DNA of 5,526 bases from Gp7-AA10 sp041483175 (GTDB lineage: Bacteria > Acidobacteriota > Thermoanaerobaculia > Gp7-AA8): assembly GCA_041483175.1 (NCBI GenBank), contig JBGPFD010000229.1, forward strand, positions 1 through 5,526, read 5' to 3'. A model generated the notes under the pieces. It saw nothing but the letters and a program-made list of their open reading frames with translations, did no database searches and was not told the DNA's origin. A program made the translations under genes and the position numbers. How positions within the stretch are numbered: position 1 is the stretch's first letter; each line of letters opens with the position of its first letter. Of the stretch, positions 1-5,491 are shown piece after piece.

Positions 1-821
1 AGGTTGTTGAAGTGAATCGGCTTGAGGTACTGCTCGAGGTGATACGCCTTCCGGATGATGGCCATGGCGATGATGATCGCGGCGATGCCGGAGAAGATCG
101 CGCCCACCACGAAGTACGGACCGAAGATCGTCGAGTGCCACATCGGCTGCACGGTCATGGCGAAGACCCACGACACGACCGTGTGCACGCTGACGGCGAT
201 CGGGATGACGATGACCGCCATGACGGCGATGGTGCGCTCGAGAATCCGCTTCTGGCGCGCCGTTCCGGTCCAGCCGAGCGCCAGCGGGCGATACAACCAC
301 CAACGCGAGTGGATGCGATCGCGAAGGATGGCGATGTCCGGAATCAGCGGCAAATAGAGATAGATCGTGCTCGCGGTGAGATACGTGGCCACCGATGTGA
401 CATCCCAAAGCAACGGCGAGGTGAAGTTGCCGAAGCGGATCACGTTGAGCACGCGATCGGGACGGCCGAGATCGAGAATCACGCAGCCCATTCCGAAGAA
501 CAGCACCAGGACGGTGATCACCTCGGCCGCGCGGGTGATCGAACGCCGCCACTCCGCGTGCGCCAGGCGCAGGATCGCGGAGATCAACGTTCCAGCGTGA
601 CTAATGCCGATGAAGAAAACGAAATTCGTGATGTACAGTCCCCAGAAAACCGGGATGTTGAGTCCGGTCACACTGAGGCCGCGGCGGAGCTGCGTCCACC
701 AGGCGAACCCTCCCCACAGTCCGATTGCCAGGAGTATCCCGGTGAAGATGTAGAAGCGCCGTGAGGTCGTCTCGATCGGTGCGATCAGCCGGCGATCTTC
801 GTAGTCCTCAAACGTCTCCAC
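1..821 (-). CDS. NrfD/PsrC-family membrane subunit (ActC/QrcD-like), partial at the window edge
   Basis: Integral membrane subunit of a CISM-type respiratory complex; in this family it forms the quinone-reactive site and anchors the FeS and MopB subunits. I translated 273 codons from a GTG at 821-819; the C-terminus lies beyond position 1. Hydrophobic segments fall at about residues 23-42, 57-74, 100-116, 139-160, 198-220 and 236-256, so about six helices are visible of the eight to ten usual for the family. Recognisable ActC-like motifs are GISHAGTLISAILRL (72-86), SPLLWD (135-140), LIPDIAILRD (159-168), HTVVS (213-217) and WHSTIFGPYFVVGAIFSG (228-245). H75, D140, D168 and H213 are candidate proton or quinone residues by analogy only. 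GTG is chosen because GGAG (831-828) lies 6 nt upstream and no ATG is available near the N-terminus. It overlaps the end of the ferredoxin gene by 14 nt, which implies translational coupling. Family assignment is firm; ActC versus QrcD is inference. Confidence 0.92.
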   Translation of the reverse strand, partial: METFEDYEDRRLIAPIETTSRRFYIFTGILLAIGLWGGFAWWTQLRRGLSVTGLNIPVFWGLYITNFVFFIGISHAGTLISAILRLAHAEWRRSITRAAEVITVLVLFFGMGCVILDLGRPDRVLNVIRFGNFTSPLLWDVTSVATYLTASTIYLYLPLIPDIAILRDRIHSRWWLYRPLALGWTGTARQKRILERTIAVMAVIVIPIAVSVHTVVSWVFAMTVQPMWHSTIFGPYFVVGAIFSGIAAIIIAMAIIRKAYHLEQYLKPIHFNN

Positions 822-1509
822 CCGATTCTCCTTTCGACAGGTAGATCACCTTCGGCTTCGTCCCCAGCTCCTCGAGCAGGCGGAACGCGCGCGGGCCGGC
901 GGCCATGCGTGCCACCATGCTTCGCGGATCATCGAGATCGCCGAAGAACATCGCCTCCGCCGGACAGCTCTCCACGCATGCCGGCTCGTACTCCCCGTCG
1001 CGCAGCGGACGTCCTTCCATCCGTGCCTTGTCCCGCGCCCGCTGCAGGCGGTGATTGCAGAACGAGCACTTCTCGACGACGCCGCGCGGCCGCACCGATA
1101 CGTCGGGACTCAGCCCGTCCTCCATCGGCGCCGGCCATTCGGGTTTTTTCCAGTTGAATCGCCGGACGGTGTACGGGCACGCCGTGGTGCAGTAGCGGCA
1201 GCCGATACAGCGCGCGTACACCTGCGCGACGAGCCCCTCGTGATCGAACTGCGTGGCACGCGTCGGGCAGACCTTCATGCACGGCGGGCGCTCGCAGTGC
1301 ATGCAGGGCAGCGGCACGAGGTGCAATCCGGGACGCGTGCCGTGCTCCCCTTCGTGGAACGAAGCGAGACGGATCCAGGCGATGCTGCGCCCGCGCGCGG
1401 AATCGGCGTGATCCGCCGGCGGGATGTTGTTCTCCGCCTGACACGCCACCACGCACGCCTGGCACGCGGTGCAGCGGTCGAGATCGATGACCATTCCCCA
1501 TCGCGTCAT
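808..1509 (-). CDS. Four-cluster 4Fe-4S ferredoxin subunit (PsrB/QrcC/ActB C-terminal type)
   Basis: Electron-transfer subunit of 233 aa with four cysteine quartets. With ATG 1509 as residue 1 they are C13/C16/C19/C23, C69/C72/C77/C81, C101/C104/C107/C111 and C148/C151/C178/C182. The last quartet is split by a 26-residue insertion, as in DmsB/PsrB-type proteins. The segment GVVEKCSFCNHR (143-154) is typical of this family and of the ferredoxin half of ActB. The protein would carry electrons between the MopB subunit and the NrfD-type quinone site. It has no signal peptide, so it probably crosses the membrane bound to the Tat-exported MopB partner (known for the family, inferred here). ATG 1509 is preferred over an in-frame TTG at 1515 because AAGAGGG lies at 1524-1518, about 8 nt before the ATG but only 2 nt before the TTG. 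The gene starts 2 nt after the MopB stop and overlaps the next gene by 14 nt. Confidence 0.95.
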   Translation of the reverse strand: MTRWGMVIDLDRCTACQACVVACQAENNIPPADHADSARGRSIAWIRLASFHEGEHGTRPGLHLVPLPCMHCERPPCMKVCPTRATQFDHEGLVAQVYARCIGCRYCTTACPYTVRRFNWKKPEWPAPMEDGLSPDVSVRPRGVVEKCSFCNHRLQRARDKARMEGRPLRDGEYEPACVESCPAEAMFFGDLDDPRSMVARMAAGPRAFRLLEELGTKPKVIYLSKGESGGDV

Positions 1510-1511
1510 CG

Positions 1512-3875
1512 TCAAACCCTCTTCACCGCGCGTTGATCCGACGGCGTAGTCTCGCTGACCAGCACTTTCGCTGATCCGAAATCAGGCAGCGACGAGAACC
1601 GCTCGCGCGCGCCATCGAGAAGCCGCAGCGGGTTGACGCCGACGCCATCGGCCCACCGCCCACCGCCGATCTTTCCCAGCCCGACCGGAATAGCGATCGC
1701 GCCGGGAACGACGCGCTCGGTCACACGCGCGCGAATGACGACCGCCTGATGCGCGGAGGCAACGCGGATCCATGTGCCGTTATGGATGTGCAGTGCGGCC
1801 GCAGTTTCCGGATGAATCTCCCCCCACGTTTCCCATCGTTCTTCGTGTCCCGGATCGAGCAGCTCCTGGAGGAACGGAAGCTCCGCGCCTGTCCCGCCGG
1901 CGATCGGCAGCGGCTCGAAGAGAATCAGCGACAGGCCGCCCTCTGTGATCGGAGTGACATCGGCGATCTGCCGGGTGACATCCGGACGAAAATCGAATCG
2001 GCCGGAGGGCGTGCGCAGCACGCGGCTCCAGTCTCCGTGGTCGTAGAACGGATCCCACCACCCGCCCGATTCGCGCAAACGTTTCCACAGTTCGTCGGCG
2101 CTGGCGTACCCCGGAGCCCACCAGCCCGCACCTTCCATCATCCGCACCCAGGCGGCGTCGAATTGCGAGCCGACGATCGCGCCGCGGCGCGCCTCGTAGA
2201 GCCGATCGACCTCGGCACGGCTGAGTGCTGCGACGTCCTGCCACGGCAAGGCCCTCTCCAGTCCGACGCGCCGCGCCAGATCGAGGAACACATCGCCCGT
2301 GGCGCGCGTGTCGTACAGCGGCTTCGGCAGCGCAGGCGAAGCGAGGCTGACCGTCGGGAAGGCCACTGACGCCGGCGTCGATTGGACATTCCAGCTCTCG
2401 AGAAAGTGCGGCTCGGGGAGAATCCAATCGGCGGACAGCGCGGTGTCGTTCGGAATCGTGGCGAAGGCCACGGTCATCGGAACGCGCTCGAGCGCCGCGG
2501 CGAACTGCCCGTGCGCCGTCGTCGCATACAGCGGATCCGCTCCAACGACGAACACGACCTCGGCGGGGTACGGCTGGCCCGTGGTCAGCGCGCGCGCGAG
2601 TTGCTCCACGTCGCCGCTGAGCATCGAGTCGGGGCCGACCCCGTCGAGGCGTGGTTTCCGGCGTCCGGCGGCGGAAACTGCATCGTGAGCGTCGTCAGGC
2701 CAGGCGTCGACCGGAACCTCGTCGGCGATGAGCACGCCGCCCGATTGATCGATGTTGCCGATCAACGCGTTGAGAATGTGCGCCGCAAAGTGATCGTACA
2801 GACGTCCGCCCAGCAGCGGACCCTTCTGCGGAGGGAGCACCAGCCCCTTGCGCGTGCCGGCGAGCTCGCGCGCCACGCGCAAAATCACGTTCACCGATAC
2901 GCCGCTCTCCGCGGCGACGCGTTCCAGCGAGAAGTGCTTCTGCAGGATGGCGCGCAGACCGCCTTCCGCTCCATCTTCGAACCCGACGCTTCTCTCGCCC
3001 ACGAATTCGCGGTCGTAGAGACCTTCCTCGACGATCGCCGCGGCGACGCCAAGGGCGAACAGCGAATGGGTCAGCGGGCGGATCGGAATCCACTCGTCGG
3101 CGGACGCGGCGGTGATCGACAGCCGCGGATCGACGTGCACCAGCTTGCCGCGTCGTGCGGCATGCGTCTGACGGAAGTCGCCGTACGCGCGCGAGGCGAA
3201 GACCGGCGCGGGCGAGGCCTCCAGAAGCTCCGAACCGAGCGACAGGATGTACTCCGCGCCGCGAATATCGGGAGCGGGCATCGCGCGAACGCCCTGCGTC
3301 AGGAAGAGCGCGAGCGCCCCCGCTTCGCTTCCGCGATCCAGAACGATGTCATTCGGCGAGCCGAAGGCCCCGACGAAACGGCGCGCGACGCGCGTGCCGA
3401 TATCGCGATCGGCGCCGCGAATCAGCACCACCGACTCCGGCCGCTGCTCCTCGCGGATCGACTGGAGGCGGCCGGCAATCTGCGACACCGCCGCATCCCA
3501 GGTGGCTGGACGAAACGAAGTGAGCGAGCCGCGCGGGCCGACGCGCCGCATCGGCACGCGGAGCCGATCCGGATGATAGAGCGCCTGAACCGCCGCCTGC
3601 CCTTTCGGACAGAGACAGCCGCCGCTGATCGGATGGAGTGGATTCCCCTCCACTTTTACAATGCGATCGCCGATGCGCCGCGCGCGGATGCCGCATCCGC
3701 CGGGGCACGCGGCGCAGACCGACAGCATGAACTGCTCCGGTCCGCGTGGCGGATAGATCGGCTGGTTCGCCGACATGAGCGCATCGCTGAACAGGCGGCC
3801 GCCGGGCGCGCCGAGCGCAGCGCCGGCGGCGGCGCCCGCCACCAGGCCGATGAACTCACGTCGTGCGATCTTCAG
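1512..3875 (-). CDS. Molybdopterin-oxidoreductase family subunit (QrcB/ActB/PsrA-like), Tat-exported, apparent CTG start
   Basis: Large catalytic-type subunit of 787 aa from CTG 3875. The N-terminus reads LKIARREFIGLVAG followed by an Ala/Gly-rich stretch: a twin-arginine signal (RREFIGL, R5-R6). A FeS motif C54-x2-C57-x3-C61-x27-C89 follows, ending in LCPKG, so an N-terminal 4Fe-4S cluster is likely. MopB landmarks include FGSPN (about 171-175), the segment WIPIRP (about 262-267), ADWILPEPHFLESW in the middle, and a C-terminal pterin-binding-type domain from about residue 650 ending in GVNPLRLL. At the position where PsrA/PhsA have the metal-ligand cysteine, my by-eye alignment puts Ser183 (GSEAG), so metal binding is uncertain. 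CTG is chosen because the in-frame stop is at 3890-3888, AGGAGG lies 6 nt upstream, and the next start (GTG 3842) would delete the RR motif. It follows the pentaheme gene by 12 nt. Substrate unknown; a thiosulfate/polysulfide reductase catalytic subunit is an alternative. Confidence 0.92.
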   Translation of the reverse strand: MKIARREFIGLVAGAAAGAALGAPGGRLFSDALMSANQPIYPPRGPEQFMLSVCAACPGGCGIRARRIGDRIVKVEGNPLHPISGGCLCPKGQAAVQALYHPDRLRVPMRRVGPRGSLTSFRPATWDAAVSQIAGRLQSIREEQRPESVVLIRGADRDIGTRVARRFVGAFGSPNDIVLDRGSEAGALALFLTQGVRAMPAPDIRGAEYILSLGSELLEASPAPVFASRAYGDFRQTHAARRGKLVHVDPRLSITAASADEWIPIRPLTHSLFALGVAAAIVEEGLYDREFVGERSVGFEDGAEGGLRAILQKHFSLERVAAESGVSVNVILRVARELAGTRKGLVLPPQKGPLLGGRLYDHFAAHILNALIGNIDQSGGVLIADEVPVDAWPDDAHDAVSAAGRRKPRLDGVGPDSMLSGDVEQLARALTTGQPYPAEVVFVVGADPLYATTAHGQFAAALERVPMTVAFATIPNDTALSADWILPEPHFLESWNVQSTPASVAFPTVSLASPALPKPLYDTRATGDVFLDLARRVGLERALPWQDVAALSRAEVDRLYEARRGAIVGSQFDAAWVRMMEGAGWWAPGYASADELWKRLRESGGWWDPFYDHGDWSRVLRTPSGRFDFRPDVTRQIADVTPITEGGLSLILFEPLPIAGGTGAELPFLQELLDPGHEERWETWGEIHPETAAALHIHNGTWIRVASAHQAVVIRARVTERVVPGAIAIPVGLGKIGGGRWADGVGVNPLRLLDGARERFSSLPDFGSAKVLVSETTPSDQRAVKRV

Positions 3876-3887
3876 GGCATGCCTCCT
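3876..3887 (-). promoter_or_regulatory. Shine-Dalgarno that decides the CTG start of the MopB gene
   Basis: On the minus strand, AGGAGG occupies 3887-3882, directly after the pentaheme TGA stop, followed by the 6-nt spacer CATGCC and then CTG (3875-3873). The ATG in the spacer (3880-3878) is 1 nt from the SD, out of frame, and ends as ATG-CCC-TGA. Only CTG combines a strong SD, normal spacing and an intact twin-arginine signal. Confidence 0.7.
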
Positions 3888-4424
3888 TCAGCGATGACAC
3901 GTGGTGCAGTCGACCGGCACGTTCTGCTGTTCATGGCAGGCGATGCAGTCGGCCATCTTCAAACGGTGGACACTGCGCGGCGGCGACGTCGTCTGCGCGA
4001 AGTTGCCGTGACATCGCTCGCATTTGATCTGCGCCTTCACCACATGGCGCCGGTGCGAATAGAAAATGTGCGATGGCTGGCGAAACAGGCTGTTCCACAC
4101 CAGAGGGCGCTGCTCTTTGAGAAGGCGGATGAGTTTGGCCTCTTCAGCGCTTTTCCCCTGCGGCTCGGAGTGGCATGTCGAGCAGACGTCCGCATCGGGC
4201 AGACCGGAGAACGTCTCGGTCTCGTAAAAGGTGTGGCAGGTCGAGCAGCCGATCTGGTTGTCGGCGACGTGCTTTTTGTGATTGAAAGCGATGGGCTGAC
4301 CGACCGACGGCGAGCGGAATTCGCCGGTGACGAATCCGATGGCCGCCGCGGCGCAGAAACAGACCGCGAACGCGGCGATTGCCAACCGCCGGTCCGGAGT
4401 GCTGCCTCGATCAGGAACGGTCAT
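3888..4424 (-). CDS. Membrane-anchored pentaheme cytochrome c (ActA/QrcA-like, cytochrome c7/c3-type)
   Basis: A 178-aa multiheme c-type cytochrome. Five CXXCH motifs are visible at residues 60-64, 81-85, 135-139, 160-164 and 173-177; the last (CTTCHR) ends the protein. Further histidines at 49, 52, 119, 124, 127 and 153 could give bis-His ligation of all five hemes; FNHKKH (47-52) and YSHRRH (122-127) are typical of the class III/c7 fold. A hydrophobic segment at about residues 14-33, without a clear cleavage site, suggests an N-terminal membrane anchor with the heme domain in the periplasm. Five hemes plus an anchor match ActA of alternative complex III; QrcA, its counterpart in Qrc, is described with six hemes. 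It probably links the MopB/FeS arm to soluble cytochromes. The ATG at 4424 has only a weak upstream GAGAG. The MopB gene follows after 12 nt, so the two are co-transcribed. Confidence 0.93.
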   Translation of the reverse strand: MTVPDRGSTPDRRLAIAAFAVCFCAAAAIGFVTGEFRSPSVGQPIAFNHKKHVADNQIGCSTCHTFYETETFSGLPDADVCSTCHSEPQGKSAEEAKLIRLLKEQRPLVWNSLFRQPSHIFYSHRRHVVKAQIKCERCHGNFAQTTSPPRSVHRLKMADCIACHEQQNVPVDCTTCHR

Positions 4425-4438
4425 TCGATCTCTCGTTC

Positions 4439-4483
4439 AAAAGTCGAGGGCGGCGTCCCCTGCGCCGGCGACGCCGCCCCGAC
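4439..4483 (-). terminator. Terminator- or attenuator-like hairpin inside the operon
   Basis: On the minus strand, GTCGGGGCGGCGTC (4483-4470) pairs with GACGCCGCCCTCGAC (4457-4443): a GC-rich stem of 14 pairs with one bulged A and a 12-nt loop, immediately followed by TTTT (4442-4439). It starts 5 nt after the cytochrome c stop and ends 14 nt before the pentaheme ATG. The T-run is short, so full termination is unlikely. Partial termination, or protection of the upstream mRNA from 3' decay, would allow different amounts of the cytochrome and of the complex. Confidence 0.6.
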
Positions 4484-4488
4484 ATTGG

Positions 4489-4803
4489 TCATTTCGCAGC
4501 GAAGCTGCGGATCAGCTTCACTACCTCCCCGATCTGCTCGGGCGAGAGTTTGGTTCCGAATCCGGGCATCTTTCCCTTCCCTGACGCGATGGTTTTCTGC
4601 AGGTCGGCATCGCTCAGCTTCTGCACCTCGGGCGAGCCGAGGGCCTTCGCGCCGATCTTCTTTCCCATCGGCGTGTTGCCGCTGCCGTCGCGGGCGTGAC
4701 AGGGAGCGCAGCGTGAATTGAAGATCGCCGCCGCATCCTCGGCGAGCAACGCAGAGGGGAGCGCAACGACGAGCAGGAACGCGAACAGGGTGCGAGACTT
4801 CAT
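4489..4803 (-). CDS. Small exported monoheme class I cytochrome c
   Basis: A 104-aa protein with a Sec signal peptide (MKSRT, hydrophobic core about 6-20, likely cleavage after LLA at residue 21) and a mature part of about 83 residues. The heme site is CAPCH (32-36). The distal ligand is probably M79 in GKMPGFG, and the C-terminal helix (about 88-102) completes the compact cytochrome c6/c553 or cbb3-CcoP-type fold. It likely shuttles electrons in the periplasm between the complex encoded downstream and an oxidase or other partner; a role as the monoheme (ActE-like) subunit is possible but not shown by sequence. ATG 4803 is chosen because AAGGAG lies about 7 nt upstream and the signal peptide begins there; a longer in-frame reading would put an unrelated extension before the signal. 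The ATG overlaps the preceding gene's stop (ATGA), implying translational coupling. Confidence 0.93.
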   Translation of the reverse strand: MKSRTLFAFLLVVALPSALLAEDAAAIFNSRCAPCHARDGSGNTPMGKKIGAKALGSPEVQKLSDADLQKTIASGKGKMPGFGTKLSPEQIGEVVKLIRSFAAK

Positions 4804-5135
4804 TGAGTTCTCCTTGCGCCGCTCATCGGCGCGGTTGTTGGCGAATCGCCGGACAGCGTTCGTGCGATGACCTCGTGAAGCGATGACAGAAACTCGAGCG
4901 GCAACTCTTTGCATGATTGCCACGCCGAAGCGGTCAGATAGATGGTCAAGGTCACGTCTTCGACCATCGCCTCATCCCATTGGCCCCGCTCCAGAACTTC
5001 ACGGACGCGCAGGTAGAGGGCTCCCAGAAGGTCGTTGTCCAGCTGGCGGACGCCGATCCAGCGGCGGAGGCCTTCTTCCGACGCACGGATCATGCGCCGC
5101 GCAACGACATCGAGAGCCGGACTTGGCTGTGTCAT
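4800..5135 (-). CDS. Hypothetical protein, 111 aa, first gene of the operon
   Basis: I do not recognise a family. The protein is soluble-looking and probably mostly helical, with amphipathic segments at about residues 9-29, 33-51, 56-76 and 79-95, and a Ser/Thr/Pro-rich tail (95-111). It has no signal peptide, no membrane segment and a single cysteine (C75 in WQSCKELPL), so it is presumably cytoplasmic and not an electron carrier. ATG 5135 is chosen; an in-frame TTG at 5150 would add five residues (MRNRS). The upstream SD is weak (GGA near 5146-5144). The main evidence that it is a real gene is its stop codon, which overlaps the cytochrome c ATG as ATGA, and the fact that the cytochrome SD lies inside its last codons. 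A regulatory or assembly role would fit its position, but nothing in the sequence demonstrates one. Confidence 0.6.
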   Translation of the reverse strand: MTQPSPALDVVARRMIRASEEGLRRWIGVRQLDNDLLGALYLRVREVLERGQWDEAMVEDVTLTIYLTASAWQSCKELPLEFLSSLHEVIARTLSGDSPTTAPMSGARRTQ

Positions 5136-5265
5136 GGACCGATTCCGCAAACCCGGTTCGCAAGCGCGGTGCCGCGGGGATGGAGTCTTGTTTTCAGCGG
5201 TTTAGCAGGCGGGGTATTGCAGGATTGCAAGGCGTTCGCCGCGGCGATCGTGCAAACCTGCAAGG
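5136..5265. other. Putative promoter region of the operon
   Basis: This non-coding leader lies between the repeat array and the first gene and must hold the operon promoter if transcription starts here. On the minus strand, TTGCAA (5230-5225) and GCTAAA (5206-5201), 18 nt apart, are the best sigma-70-like pair I can find, but the match is poor. I see no clear sigma-54 site, RNA gene or riboswitch. Confidence 0.25.
5217..5263. promoter_or_regulatory. Inverted repeat TTGCAGG(A/T)TTGCA, possible operator
   Basis: TTGCAGGATTGCA (5217-5229) recurs in inverse orientation as TGCAAACCTGCAA (5251-5263), a 13-bp inverted repeat with one mismatch and 21 bp between the arms. Each arm is itself near-palindromic: the first reads TTGCA-N4-TGCAA (5217-5230), the second TGCA-N4-TGCAA. 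Two copies of a small dyad, with centres about 33 bp (three helical turns) apart upstream of the first gene, suggest binding by a dimeric regulator. No regulator gene is in the window, so the function is inference. Confidence 0.4.
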
Positions 5266-5266
5266 C

Positions 5267-5323
5267 AGACGTAGCGCCGGCTCTTAGCCGACGCCGAGCC
5301 GACTGAGAGTCGGCTCTACGTCT
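5267..5323. repeat. BIME-like double-hairpin element, copy 1
   Basis: The outer arms AGACGTA and TACGTCT enclose two hairpins: GCGCCGGCT-CTT-AGCCGACGC and AGCCGACT-GAG-AGTCGGCT. Each hairpin is flanked on its outer side by GTAG (or CTAC in inverse orientation), the foot tetranucleotide of REP sequences recognised by RAYT transposases in other bacteria. A5291 breaks one pair of the first stem relative to the other copies. Confidence 0.8.
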
Positions 5324-5350
5324 CCAGCTCTTTGCACGTCGATGCCGAAC

Positions 5351-5407
5351 AGACGTAGCGCCGGCTCTTAGCCGGCGCCGAGCCGACTGAGAGTCGGCTC
5401 TACGTCT
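5351..5407. repeat. BIME-like double-hairpin element, copy 2
   Basis: Same structure as copy 1 but with a perfect first stem: GCGCCGGCT-CTT-AGCCGGCGC (9 bp), then AGCCGACT-GAG-AGTCGGCT (8 bp), closed by the 7-bp outer arms AGACGTA/TACGTCT. The two hairpins are different REP-like sequences in inverse orientation, the arrangement that defines a BIME. Confidence 0.8.
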
Positions 5408-5434
5408 CCAGCTCTTTGCGCGTCGATGCCGAGC

Positions 5435-5491
5435 AGACGTAGCGCCGGCTCTTAGCCGGCGCCGAGCCGACTGAGAGTCGGCTCTACGTCT
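5435..5491. repeat. BIME-like double-hairpin element, copy 3
   Basis: Identical over the 57 bp to copy 2. The 27-bp linker that follows (5492-5518) is identical to that of copy 1 and differs from that of copy 2 at two positions. Confidence 0.8.

Noticed and set aside
12..764. A 250-codon plus-strand open frame dominated by Asp, Arg, Glu and His
   Set aside because: It is the antisense of the NrfD-like gene, whose translation shows membrane helices and family motifs; the composition of this frame is that of a shadow.
3878..3880. ATG as the start of the MopB gene
   Set aside because: It is out of frame, ends at a TGA after two codons, and lies 1 nt from the Shine-Dalgarno sequence.
2382..4721. 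A 779-codon open frame on the plus strand, opposite the MopB, pentaheme and cytochrome genes
   Set aside because: It is very rich in Arg, Ala and Glu, has no recognisable domain, and runs antisense to three genes with clear cofactor motifs. Long antisense frames are expected in high-GC coding DNA.
4489..4923. A longer form of the cytochrome c gene starting at 4923
   Set aside because: The extension puts about 40 unrelated residues before a clean Sec signal peptide and overlaps the preceding gene extensively; ATG 4803 has its own good SD.
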